64,000 nt of DNA from Euleptes europaea (lineage: Eukaryota > Chordata > Lepidosauria > Squamata > Sphaerodactylidae): the NCBI RefSeq assembly GCF_029931775.1, contig NC_079325.1, positions 21,557,461 through 21,621,460 on the forward strand, read 5' to 3'. The notes under the pieces were generated by a model that was not told the DNA's origin, searched no databases, and worked only from the letters and a program-made list of their open reading frames with translations. Positions 1-8,930 of the stretch are shown one piece after another. How positions within the stretch are numbered: position 1 is the first letter of the stretch; every line of letters starts with the position of its first letter. A program made the position numbers and the translations under genes.

Positions 1-375
1 TACCGTAGACTGCCAAAAAAACAAATCAGTGGGTTATAGATCAAATCAAGCCTGAACTGACCCTAGAAGCTACTGAGGCTATCGTATTTTGGTCACATTA
101 TGAGAAGGCAAGAGTCACTAGAAAAGACAGTCATGCTAGGAAAAGTTGAGGGCAGCAGGAAAAGAGTCACTAGAAAAGACAGTCATGCTAGGAAAAGTTG
201 AGGGCAGCAGGAAAAGAGGAAGACCCAACAAGAGATGGATTGACTCAATAAACGAAACCACAGCTCTCAATTTGCAAGACCTGAGCAAGGCTGTCAAAGA
301 CCGGACATTTTGGAGGATGCTGATGCATAGGGTTGCCATGAGTCGGAAGTGACTTGACGGCACTTAACACACACA
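1..375 (+). mobile_element. Bov-B (RTE) LINE 3' end
   Basis: The translation carries the C-terminal RTE/Bov-B signature: a methionine-rich MRRQESLEK stretch, then KRGRPNKRW and VKDRTFWRMLMHRVAMS. It is followed by the typical tail (GTTGCCATGAGTCGG, GACTTGACGGCACTT, ACACACA). The 5' part is cut by the window edge. A 52-bp segment is tandemly duplicated (second unit begins near 160), which shifts the frame, so this copy is dead. Bov-B is abundant in squamates and supplies the tail used by several SINEs here. Confidence 0.85.
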
Positions 376-740
376 ATGACTAGTATTCATTTTGACTAGT
401 AGCCATGGATAGCCCTATCATCCATAAGAAAAGCCCTGCTGGAGCAGACCAAGGCCCATCCCGTCCAGCAGTCTGTTCACACAGTGGCCAACCAGGTGCC
501 TCCAGGAAGCCCACAAACAAGACGACTGCAGCAGCACCGTCCTTCCTGTGTTCCACCGCACCCAAAATAATAGGCATTGCCCTGCCTGTGTCCCGGTGTC
601 CCGAAGCACCTAATATAACAGGCATGCTTCTCTGATCCTGGCGATAATAGGTATGCATCATGACTAGTATCCATTTTGACTAGTAGCCAAGGATAGACCT
701 ATCCTCCACGAACATGTCCACACAACACTGTCCCCATGTC
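376..740 (-). mobile_element. CR1-like LINE fragment, partly duplicated
   Basis: Two partial copies of the same interspersed repeat lie head to tail: a short piece at 376-426 and a longer one at 427-740. Both contain GACTAGTAGCCA and the longer one has CACACAGTGGCCAACCAGGT. The same family recurs at 27630-28052. I place it near CR1 from its resemblance to 5' CR1-type repeats in other sauropsids; the family name and strand are uncertain. Confidence 0.5.
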
Positions 741-755
741 CTTCGACGGGGCTTT

Positions 756-970
756 TGAACACAAGAAGCTGCCTTATACTGAACCAGACCCTTGGTCCAT
801 CATGGCCAGTATTGTCTACTCTGACTGGCAGTGGTTCTCCAGGGTCTCAAGCAGAGGTCTTTCGCATCACTCACTTGCCTGGTCCCTTTAACTGGAGATG
901 CCGGGGATTGAACCTGGGACCTTCTGCCTGCCAAGCAGAGGCTCTACCACTGAGCCACGGCCTCTCCCCA
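756..970 (-). mobile_element. tRNA-Ala-derived SINE
   Basis: On the minus strand a tRNA-Ala-like head (box A TGGCTCAGTGGTAGAGC, box B GGTTCAATCCCCGGC, ending CATCTCCA) is followed by a tRNA-unrelated body ending in AAGGCAGCTTCTTGTGTTC. This is a nearly complete copy and is directly followed by a second one in the same orientation. Confidence 0.85.
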
Positions 971-974
971 TAAT

Positions 975-1189
975 GAACACAAGAAGCTGCCTTATTCTGA
1001 ATCAGCCCCCTTGGTCCATCAAAGTCAGTGTTGTCTACTCAGACCAGCAGCGGCTCTCCAGGGTCTCAGGCAAAGGTCTTTTGCATCACTCACTTGCCTA
1101 GTCCCTTTAACTGGGGATGCCGGGGATTGAACCTGGGACCTTCTGTATGCCAAGCAGATGCTCTACCACTGAGCCACAGTCCCTCCCCT
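975..1189 (-). mobile_element. tRNA-Ala-derived SINE, second copy
   Basis: Near full-length copy of the same SINE as the one to its left, same strand, separated by about 4 bp. Its head end (right side) merges into the tandem array of shortened units that runs to the RAB11FIP1 exon. Confidence 0.85.
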
Positions 1190-1741
1190 ATGGCTCTCTA
1201 TGGCTCTCCTTCACATCACCTACTCCCTTGAACTGGAGATGCCGGGGATCGAACCTGGGACCCTCTGCATACCAAGCTGATGCTCTACCACTGAGCCACA
1301 GCCCCTCCCTATGGCTCTCCAGGGTCTCAGGCAGAGGTCTTTCCCAAAGACCATCACCTACTCGCCTAGTCCCTTTAACTGGAGATGCAGGGGATCGAAC
1401 CTGGGACCCTCTGCATGCCAGGCAGAGGCTCTGCCCCTGAGCCACAGCCCCTACCTATGGCTCTCCAGGGTCTCAGGCAGAGGTCTTTCCCAAAGACCAT
1501 CACCTACTCGCCTAGTCCCTTTAACTGGAGATGCCTAGGATCGAACCTGGGACCCTCCGCATGCCAAGCAGGTGCTCTACCCCTGAGCCACAGACCTTCC
1601 CCTATGGCTCTCCAGGGTCTCAGGCTGAGGTCTTTCCCATCACCTACTCGCCTACTCCCTTTAAGTGGAGATGCCGGGGATCGAACCCGGGACCCTCTGC
1701 ATGCCAGGCAGGCGCCCTGCCGCTGAGCCACCGCCCCTGCC
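1190..1741 (-). repeat. Tandem array of shortened tRNA-Ala SINE units
   Basis: Four head-to-tail units begin near 1190, 1310, 1456 and 1603, with spacings of about 120, 146, 147 and 138 bp. Each has the tRNA-Ala-like head plus the first part of the SINE body, then stops at the same point (GGAGAGCCATAGG on the minus strand). This implies local tandem amplification rather than separate insertions. Box B reads GGTTCGATCCC. The unit nearest the RAB11FIP1 exon (1603-1741) is the most GC-rich. The array lies in intron 1 of RAB11FIP1, on its sense strand, 42 bp past the donor site. Confidence 0.85.
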
Positions 1742-1782
1742 CAGGAGAGCCCCCCGGGGACGGCCGTCTTCAGCCTGCTCAC

Positions 1783-2186
1783 CGCGTAGTTCGCCGGCCC
1801 CCCTCGTCCTGCAGTTCGGCCAGGCTGATCTCGGCGCGGCCCAGGAACTTGTCGAGGCCCAGCAGGGCGCGGTGGGAGACGCTGAGCTGGAGGACGGCGG
1901 GCTGCGTGCCCCTCCTGCCCCCCTCGTCGTCTCCGGACAGGCCGCGCCGCGGCGGCGGGGGCAGCTCGAAGGTGGCCTCCTCGCGCCACACGGGCGAGCC
2001 CTGGCACCGCTCGGCCACCGAGGTGGCGAACTTCTCCTTGCCCAGCGCCATGACGGCGTAAGCATCGCTCCCGCCGCCGCCGCCCTTGGCCTTGGCGCGC
2101 AGCCCCCGCGCCTGGAGGACCGTCACTTGGACGTGGGTCGGGGCCCAGCGCGGCCCGGCGGACATCGGCGAGCCCGGCAGCGACAT
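1783..2186 (-). CDS. RAB11FIP1: RAB11FIP1 first coding exon (C2 domain start)
   Basis: Rab11 family-interacting protein 1 (Rab-coupling protein) is a class I Rab11 effector. Its C2 domain binds membrane phospholipid and its C-terminal Rab-binding domain, not in this window, binds Rab11 on recycling endosomes. This exon encodes 134 codons plus two bases. It contains PTHVQVTVLQARGLRAK (residues 16-32), SDAYAV (40-45), VWREEATFELP (66-76) and ALLGLDKFLGRAE (107-119), which match RAB11FIP1 better than FIP2 or FIP5 as I remember those proteins. The start MSL agrees with the human start and has a purine at -3; Met8 is a weaker alternative. The exon ends at a consensus donor (GCG|GTGAGC, phase 2). 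Two inserts look lineage-specific: a poly-Gly run (35-39, from a GCC repeat) and an Arg/Gly/Asp-rich loop (about 80-95). Downstream exons lie left of the window. Confidence 0.88.
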
Positions 2187-2284
2187 GGCTCCGACCGCCT
2201 CCCGCCCCAGCTCCGCACTCCTCCGCGGGGCGAAACCGACTGACCGAAACTCTCTGTGGGGAAAGAGACAGAGACGCTTCGGGA

Positions 2285-2294
2285 TCTCGCGAGA
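2285..2294. promoter_or_regulatory. TCTCGCGAGA palindrome (BANP-type site)
   Basis: This perfect 10-bp palindrome lies about 100 bp upstream of the RAB11FIP1 start codon. The motif is known from vertebrate CpG-island promoters of broadly expressed genes and is bound by BANP when unmethylated. A related TCGCGAGA lies at 2383-2390. Occupancy here is inferred. Confidence 0.55.
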
Positions 2295-2500
2295 CTCGGG
2301 GGGGGGCCCTCTGCGTGCCAACCCGCCCCTTTCGAATCGCGCGAGGCCTCCGCGCCTTCGCTGCACGACCAGCCGCCAAACATCGCGAGATCTCGGGGGA
2401 GGGTTCCCTCCTCCCCCTCAGCGATGCTACAAAGAAGGGGGCGGGGAAGACGTCTATAGAACCAGGGGGCGGAGTTAAGATTGCCTAACCCTGGAATTTG

Positions 2501-2704
2501 GGCAAGAGTCCAGTAGCACCTTAAAGACTAACAAAAATATTTTCTGGCAGATACACTTCTTGTATCTGAAGAAGTGAGCTGTGGCTCACGAAAGCTCATA
2601 CCCTACCAGAAAATATTCTTGTTAGTCTTTAAGGTGCTACTGGACTCTTGCCCTTTTCTACTACTGCAGACAGACTTACACGGCGGCCCACTGTGAATTA
2701 TCTT
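2501..2704 (+). mobile_element. Hammerhead-like short retroposon with inverted 5' part
   Basis: The insert is flanked by an 11-bp direct repeat CCTGGAATTTG (2490-2500 and 2705-2715). Its ends form an inverted repeat of about 50 bp (2501-2550 against 2602-2652). Between them is CTGAAGA, a 6-bp GTGAGC/GCTCAC stem with a TGTG loop, then GAAA. The right part continues TTGTTAGTCTTTAAGGTGCT and ends near ACACGGC. Related copies lie at 26910-27032, 55322-55418 and 59680-59757. Confidence 0.7.
2566..2600 (+). ncRNA. Hammerhead-ribozyme-like core
   Basis: CTGAAGA (2566-2572) fits the CUGANGA box. GTGAGC (2574-2579) pairs with GCTCAC (2584-2589), and GAAA follows at 2590-2593. One extra A sits between the first box and the stem, which is not canonical, and the following helix III is weak. 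I read this as a relic of a ribozyme carried by a retroelement. Activity is not implied. Confidence 0.4.
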
Positions 2705-2884
2705 CCTGGAATTTGAGTTGGCGTCTGTTTGTTTATTTCCTCCTAGAGGAGCTGCGGTATGTGTGATAACAGCTTAACGTGCAGAAACCAACGACGTGAA
2801 GTTTCCCCACTGCTCTGGGAGCATGCCAAGAAACAGCTTCACTGGGTTAATTTATCAGTGTTAGGTTGGCAGGCTCAGAAAAAG

Positions 2885-3265
2885 GTATCAATCAATCAAA
2901 CCTTTATTGGCATACACAATACATAATCATACAATTTTACTCAACAGAGCTCGCCTGTTCCTGTTTACAGTGTCTTTCGCGGATCCACATTGCATATTGC
3001 AAAAACTTGGCATATTGCAAAAACATAGTCAGTTGTGGCCACATCCTGAGTAGACATAAGAATGGGTACCTTGCGCTCAACTGGGTGCCCATTCCCTAAC
3101 AGTGAACAATGGGTTGGTGAACTTAAGACTGATTCTCTTAAGAAGAACTTAAGGGGGCAGTGCAAAAGAGCATGCACAACCGATTCTATGTGATTCTTTC
3201 CACAGGGACATAACCTTGCAGAGAGTGGTATTGATTGAAATCTCCCCTGCAATATTGATGAGGGC
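2885..3265 (-). mobile_element. Non-LTR retrotransposon C-terminal and 3' end
   Basis: On the minus strand a short frame reads ARLCPCGKNHIESVVHALLHCP. This is the C-x-C-x(n)-H-x(4)-C zinc-knuckle-like motif seen at the C-terminus of L2/CR1-type LINE ORF2 proteins. It is followed by a 3' UTR ending in AATAAAGGTTTGATTGATTG. Similar tails occur at 44592-45158 and 50239-50810. This is a 5'-truncated dead copy. Confidence 0.7.
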
Positions 3266-4285
3266 AGAAAAAGGTATTTTTTTAAAGAAAAGTAGTAATT
3301 CTAAATGACAGGCAGAAATCCAAAAGGGACAGCTTTCTCTGTCACTTGGAGGTGTGGCATTCTAGCAGTGGATTTATCATCTTGGATGATAAAGAGCAGA
3401 GGGCAAACAAAAGTATCAAGTGCGCTGAGCTAGTATGTCATTTCTTTGTGCTTGGCAAGGCTTCAGTTCTGAATTTCCGCCTGTTAGCTATTAACGGCAT
3501 AGGAGCCCTGTGCCCCCAAAGGATGGTATTTGTACCTTTAATGTGCCTGGTGTAATCAAACACATTTTTATCCCATCGTCCAGGGACCTAAAGGCAACAT
3601 GCTGAGTTATTCCTGCTATCCTCAGAACAGCCCTGTGAGGTAGGTTTGGTTAAGAGAGAATGTCTGGGCCCCATTGACATGGGGGCTTCCATCCCCAAGT
3701 AGGATCTGCCCAATCCTCAAACTCCTACAGCACATTGGCTCTTGCAAACACAATACCGGCGACAAAACAATAAAACTGACTCATCATTCTGTGATGTCTC
3801 TGTTTGCTGTGTAGAGTACTGGATCGTAGGCAGTTGTCTCTGGGCAAGCACAGAGTGCCTTGCTGATGAGAAAACCCACTAACCCTTATGCTCATCTGGA
3901 ACTCAGTTAAAAGCTGTTCCATCTCAGAAAACTAATGTCCACTTCCAGGCCAACCTGAATTTCTTGAATTTCTCTTTGCATAATACACACCTTCCATGCC
4001 GGCAGCGTTCAACATGGTGTTGCAGCCCTGCCTAAGGAATAAGCCATTAAACAAACAGGTCTTGCTACTAGGCTCCCAAGGATACTATTTGCGAGGTTGA
4101 TTACTGGCCTGGCCTCAGCCTTTACCTTGTTTTATTATGGGTGGACGATATGTACTCAATTTGAACCCAGAGTTGAACCCTACCTTGCTCTCTGTGGCTT
4201 GATTTAAACATGATGCTGGTGAGGCGAAAGCACTCATCCTGGGACTGTGCACTCACACGGCACTTCATTTAAAGGGGGTCATTAG
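3266..4285. other. No gene seen
   Basis: No coding or RNA gene is supported. A short degenerate CORE-SINE piece (CAGAACAGCCCTGTGAGGTAGG) lies near 3620-3650, antisense. The rest has no recognised content. Confidence 0.6.
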
Positions 4286-4473
4286 TAGGGTTGCCAACCT
4301 CCAGGTTGTTGCTGGAGATCTCCTGCTATTACAGCTGATCTCCAGCCAATAGAGATCAGTTCGCCTGGAGAAAATGGCCACTTTGGCAATTGGACTCTAT
4401 GGTATTGAAGTCCTTCCAAACCCCGACCTCCTCAGGGTCCACCCCCAAAATCTCCAGGTATTTCCCAACCCTA
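4286..4473 (+). mobile_element. hAT MITE (TAGGGTTGCCA family)
   Basis: Starts TAGGGTTGCCAACCTCCAGG and ends in AACCCTA. The flanking octamers GTCATTAG and GTCACTAT match at six of eight positions, consistent with an old 8-bp target duplication. The body has the family landmarks (GAGATCAGTTCGCCTGGAG, GGACTCTATGG, CTCCACC-type C-rich tract). Confidence 0.85.
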
Positions 4474-4822
4474 GTCACTATCCATGTGACGTACTTATGT
4501 GGCATGCATAGCTGCATTGCCTGGCTATCCACCCAGCTTAAACGAGGTGCTGTGCAATTAACTGGGTCCCACGGGAAAGTGCTGTGGCCTCACCAGCTTC
4601 ACGTGCTATCCGTGCCTTGGTTTCTTTGACTGACAGAGTGCGATCCAGTTTAGGAATGAGAACTTGCAGCATTCTGCAGAGCCTGAGTTTTGACATCCTG
4701 ACCATTGTCGTGATATAAGTGCCTGCATCTATGCAGCAGCACACCCATAGTAGATACTGCGCTATAGCAATCACTGGCAAGTGCATTTTCAATAAAGTAC
4801 AGGGATTCAATGAGATACACAT
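4474..4822. other. No gene seen
   Basis: Apparently single-copy intergenic sequence with no recognisable feature. Confidence 0.5.
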
Positions 4823-5015
4823 GAACACATGAAGCTGCCTTATACTGAATCAGACCTTGGTCCATCAAAGTCAGTATTGTCTACTCAGACCGGCAGCGGC
4901 TCTCCAGGGTCTCAGGCAGGGGTCTTTCCCATCACCTACTTGCCTAGTCCCTTTAACCGGAGATACCGGGGATTGAACCTGGGACCTTCTGCATGCCAAG
5001 CAGATGCTCTACCAC
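4823..5015 (-). mobile_element. tRNA-Ala-derived SINE, head truncated
   Basis: The body and most of the tRNA-like head are present (GGTTCAATCCCCGGTATCTCC on the minus strand read from 4960-4980). The copy breaks off just inside box A near 5015. Confidence 0.8.
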
Positions 5016-5488
5016 TGTGTGGTCAAGACAGCTCTGTTGGGAACGTTTGTTATAATTCAATATCCTGTGATGGGTATTTGCAGCCATTGGGCTGTATCCA
5101 AACTAACGTGGCAGTTTCCACCAATTTCCCCTTCCTGTTGTGGACTCCCCTCATGTTCTTCCTCAGAGTCCCCTATCCACCAGGAGCCATAATTTGTGAA
5201 GATCAGTGGCTGCAGTGGGCAGAGGAAGTCAGGAAAGTTGCCATTGGGAATTTTAGTCGGGATTCTACCCTTTGCCTGTAATCCAAGGCACATTTAGAAT
5301 TAATGCAGTGGACCTTACTTCTGGGGTGGAGTGGGAGAAGCATGCATAGGATCATGCCACACATATGTCGCTCTAAACTGGAATCATGTTGACTTCCTCA
5401 GGGGTTGATTTGCAGTATTTGGGGGATAATGAGAACTATGGGGGAGTGGCAGTGGTAGAGCATATGCCTTTTTATATGTCCGGAAAAA
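5016..5488. other. No gene seen
   Basis: No supported coding, RNA or repeat content was recognised. Confidence 0.5.
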
Positions 5489-5760
5489 TAGTGGGGTGTT
5501 GTGGTTACGAGCGCTGGACTCTAATCTGGAGAACCGGGTTTGATTCCCTGCTCCTCCACGTGAGCGGCGGACTCTAATCTGGTGAAGCAGGTTGGCTTCC
5601 CCATTTCTCATGAAGCCTGCTGGGTGACCTTGGTTCTCTCCAAACTCTCTGGGTGACCTTGGGCCAGTCACACATGTTCAGCATAATCTACCTTGCAGGG
5701 TTGTTGTGAGGATAAAACGAAGGAGAGAAAAGCAGCATAAACTGCTCCGATTCCCCAGTG
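5489..5760 (+). mobile_element. MIR-like CORE SINE
   Basis: A tRNA-like head (GGTTACGAGCGCTGGACTCT, box B GGGTTTGATTCCC) is followed by the duplicated AATCTGGTGAA segment and the CORE motif CTGGGTGACCTTGG. The copy ends in GTTGTTGTGAGGATAAAAC. Confidence 0.75.
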
Positions 5761-5953
5761 GGGGCGGTTGACAGGAGACGGCAGGCCAAGGTGCAATCAG
5801 CATCCTGTCTGATCTGCAGCCAGAGGCCGGGAGAAAGAATCCGTGTCTTGATGGCCTGGAAAATAGATCATTGACCATCTACTTTTTCCCATGGCTGTGC
5901 CAACTCCAATTTATAGTTCAGGTCTGCAGTGTAGCTCTGCATGCTTCCATATA

Positions 5954-6167
5954 GGGGAGGGGGCTGTGGCTCAGTGGTAGAGCCTCTGCTTGTTATGCAG
6001 AAGGTCCCAGGTTCAATCCCCGGCATCTCCAGTTAAAGGGACTAGGCAAGTAGGTGATGTGGAAGACCTCTGCCTGAGACCCTGGAGAGCTGCTGCCGGT
6101 CTGAGTAGACAATACTGACTTTGATGGACCGAGGGTCTGATTCAGTATAAGGCAGCTTCATATGTTC
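5954..6167 (+). mobile_element. tRNA-Ala-derived SINE, near full length
   Basis: Best sense-strand copy: box A TGGCTCAGTGGTAGAGCC, box B GGTTCAATCCCCGGC, then AGTTAAAGGGACTAGGC and the 3' end AAGGCAGCTTCATATGTTC. The head resembles tRNA-Ala through its GCATGCA-type anticodon arm and GGGG/CTCCA acceptor ends. Confidence 0.85.
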
Positions 6168-6527
6168 AAATAAGGGTCATTTTGGATTTTGGGTTGTCCA
6201 TTCTCCCCACGTCCAGTGGCTTTTGGCAGCCAGTGGAAGGGTGTTGATTGTATGCTGCTCACCTGTCCTGAGGATGAAATCCCAGACCCAAGATTTCTTC
6301 CTCAGTTGGGTCCTTTAAACAGTGGTGCATACTCAACAGGAATCAAAGAGGAAAGCCCCCACCCTCCTCTGGACAGAAACAACAAAAAATATTGCTCCTC
6401 CATGAGACTGACTTTGTGTGATGAGCTTCCAAAAGTAACCTTCAAAAGAACAAATAACCATGTTGCTTTTAAATTAATGTAGGACAGGCTACAGCAAAAT
6501 GACCAAATATACAAGGTAGACAGAGTG
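6168..6527. other. No gene seen
   Basis: The short open frames here have no recognisable family signal. Confidence 0.5.
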
Positions 6528-6826
6528 AAGAAGAAGAGTTGGTTTTTATATGCCGACTTTCTCTACCACTTAAGGGAGATCAAACCAGCTTACAATCACC
6601 TTCCCTTCCCCTCCCCACAACAGACACCCTGTGAGGTAGGTGGGGCTGAGAGTGTGTGACTTGCCGAAGGTCACCCAGCTGGCTTTGTGTGTAGGAGTGG
6701 GGAAACAAATCCAGTTCACCTGATTAGCCTCCGTGGCTCATGTGGAGGAGTGGGGAATCAAACCCAGCTCTCCAGATCAGACTCCACCACTCCAAACCAC
6801 CGCTCTTAACCACTCACCACGCTGGA
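6528..6826 (-). mobile_element. MIR-like CORE SINE, full length
   Basis: Antisense copy. The pyrimidine 3' tail (AAGAAGAAGAGTTGG on the plus strand) is at the left, then the CTCTACCACTTAAGG landmark, the CORE segment AAGGTCACCCAGCTGG and the tRNA-like head at the right (TCTTAACCACTCACCACGCTGG). Confidence 0.85.
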
Positions 6827-6869
6827 GCCTTCAGCAATATCTAATACCGGTATGTGAGATGGATTGCTT

Positions 6870-7062
6870 GAATAGTGATCGAGGACCCAAAGCAGCTTAC
6901 ATAATTCTCTCTTTCTCCATTTCATCCTCACAAAACCACGAGGTAGGCTAGGCTGAGAGAGAATGACTAGCCCAAAGTCATCCAGTGAGCTCTCATGATA
7001 AAATGGGGATTTGAACTCATCTCCCAGATCCTAGTCTGACACCTCAACCACCACTCCTCACT
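6870..7062 (-). mobile_element. CORE SINE, older copy
   Basis: Antisense relic with AAAACCACGAGGTAGGC, CCAGTGAGCTC, GGGGATTTGAACTCAT and CACCTCAACCACCACTCC, the order expected for a MIR-like SINE. Confidence 0.65.
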
Positions 7063-7930
7063 GGCACATAGGTCACTGTGAGATGGTGAAACATGTGCTA
7101 CTCAGTAACCACAGTTTGTTCCAGACATCAGCATTTAGGGGGCAATGTTTGCTTGTTAGAGTTTGTGCATCTCAATATTAACCACAGTTTTAATATTACG
7201 AGAATAGATTTTGCTCCACCAACACCTTCCTTATTTTTTGTCCCCCACCCCTAGCAAGCAGTCCGTAGGAGGAAATTCCACTTTGCAGAGGAATGTGCTG
7301 CCTCTGCGTTCATGCCTGGCTGCATCTTGCAACATTCATAAGTCACAGAACAGTCAGACCCTGAATATCTAGGAATTCAACTGAAAAAGCTGATTAGCCA
7401 TAAAATATCAAAAGAAGGATTACAAAAGTAATATATTCCCCTGTAGGGTGGGGGGAGAGATTCATTTGATGTCATTGTAACAGGTTCCATGTTCTCTGGA
7501 AAGGCAATAAGAAGCACAGTACATAATGGATGTATTCCTCTCCTCGTTTTCCTCTCTGAGAACATGGTCCCAGTGCGATGGGGAAATAAAAAAAGATAAA
7601 GATGAGATTTGTCGCCTTTAACTTGTTTAGATTTTCATTCTGCAGTTGTCAAGGTTTTTTTTTTTGTGGGGGGTGTGTGTGTGGAAATGAAGACAGAGCT
7701 TTACAAAAATAGTAGCAGTAGTAATAGATCAGGCACTCTTAACTGTTTCTGTTTTCCTTGGGGATCCCTGTCAAACCACTGGTAGCACCCAGTGATGATT
7801 TTTCCCTGTCCCATTGTCACTGCTAATGCAGAGGTATCTACAATAACAAGAGAACATTCCCTGTAGGATCATTGCCCCCACCCCTCATTCACCTAATTCT
7901 CCCTGTGCTAGCTTAATCGGTAATTGCAGT
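7063..7930. other. No gene seen
   Basis: AT-rich sequence with no recognised feature apart from a poly-T/G run near 7650-7685. Confidence 0.5.
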
Positions 7931-7931
7931 A

Positions 7932-8060
7932 TTGCTATAGTGTTACCCTAGAGGAATATGTCAATTACCAATTTAAAGCTACAGTTACATTTGGTAACTG
8001 ACATTGGCTATAGTTTAAAATTGGTAATTGACACATCACTATAGCGACATGTCAATTGCC
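7932..8060. repeat. Imperfect inverted repeat (small fold-back)
   Basis: TGTCAATTACCAATTT (about 7958-7975) is inverted as AAAATTGGTAATTGACA (8018-8033), and CTATAGTGTTA / CACTATAG extend the arms. A smaller GTTAC/GTAAC hairpin lies at the centre. No target duplication was identified. Confidence 0.6.
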
Positions 8061-8601
8061 AATTTTTTTAAGGGCCACCAGAGGCATTGGGGGGATAGGA
8101 TGGCAACTACGGGGGACAGAGGCAAGGAACACAGCAGTGATGTGCACAGGACCTAAACAACAACAAAAAAAGCCCACCTTCCCATCCATACAACGGGTCT
8201 TTGACTGCATATTTTGTATGCATACTTTCTCGAAAGACTGTAGCAAGACTGGTTTTGGGAGGAAAATTGCAGCAAGGCTGGGGAAAACACAAAAAGGGGG
8301 GAAATTAGGGAACAAAGTCATGTGGATGCTCCCGGGAGGGACGGACCTTGCCAGTTGAGACAAGCAAAACTGCCATGTGGAACCTGCCAGAATCTCTTCT
8401 GTCATGATACCTGCCTTTTTTTTGGGGGAGGGGGGGTTGTCAGGGTTTGCTTAAAGGTGTTGCTAGAGCTGTCATTTCCCACTCTCTCTTCGTGGTCTCT
8501 AGAAATATTTCAAAGTCTTCTTTTTTCCCACTACCATGGCTGAAAGCAGCTGAGAAAGGGACACTTTTGGTCAGGGAATTGGCCTTGGGCAAGAGTTCAT
8601 A
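8061..8601. other. No gene seen
   Basis: No supported feature. The open frames on both strands lack family signals. Confidence 0.5.
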
Positions 8602-8930
8602 CCAGCATGGTCTAATGGTTAAGAGCAGTGGACTCCAATCTGGAGAACTGGGTTGGTTTCCTCACTCCTCCACATGAAGCCTGCTGGGTGACCTTGGGCT
8701 AGTCACAGTTCTCTCAGAACTCTCTCAGCCCCACTTACCTGACAAGGTGTCTGTTGTGGGGAGATGGAAGGGAAGGAAATTGGAAGCTGGTTTGATTCTC
8801 CTTAAATGGTAGAGAAAGTCAGCATATAAAAACCAACCCAAAAGGGGAGGGAAGGTCAATTGTAAGCCACTTTGGAACTCCTTAAAGGTAGAGAAAAGCA
8901 AGGTATAAAAACCATCTCTTCCTCTTCCTC
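8602..8930 (+). mobile_element. MIR-like CORE SINE with repeated 3' end
   Basis: Complete copy to 8838 (AGCATGGTCTAATGGTTAAG head, CTGGGTGACCTTGGGCTAG core, AGCATATAAAAACCAAC tail). A second, diverged copy of the tail (GTAAGCCACTTTGGAACTCC to AAAACCATCTCTTCC) follows at 8840-8930. Confidence 0.8.

Larger units (their letters stand above)
1740..2450. promoter_or_regulatory. RAB11FIP1: CpG island over RAB11FIP1 exon 1 and promoter
   Basis: This block is visibly GC- and CpG-rich against an AT-rich surround, as expected for a broadly expressed vertebrate promoter. It includes GC boxes (GGGGGCGGGG near 2436), a perfect TCTCGCGAGA palindrome at 2285-2294 and a second TCGCGAGA half at 2383-2390. 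No TATA box is evident. Transcription would run leftward; the start site itself cannot be read from sequence. Confidence 0.75.

Noticed and set aside
755-1726. Overlapping open frames of 67-113 codons in the SINE array
   Set aside because: They are translations of repeated SINE units and share the same peptide words in several frames. There is no coding signal beyond the repeat.
1665-1741. Possible functional tRNA-Ala gene
   Set aside because: It has good A and B boxes, but the arms are mismatched and it continues into the SINE body like its neighbours. It is a SINE head, not a tRNA gene.
1190-1741. CRISPR array
   Set aside because: The regular spacing comes from tandem SINE units. There are no short repeats with unique spacers, and the genome is a vertebrate one.
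1504-2379. 291- and 195-codon minus frames over the CpG island
   Set aside because: Only the part 1783-2186 in one frame matches RAB11FIP1. The rest is intron, SINE or 5' flank kept open by high GC.
1665-2478. Plus-strand frames over RAB11FIP1 exon 1
   Set aside because: Antisense shadows of the exon in GC-rich DNA.
8052-8405. 117-codon minus frame and 100-codon plus frame overlapping
   Set aside because: Two opposed frames of similar length in the same DNA, no family signal.
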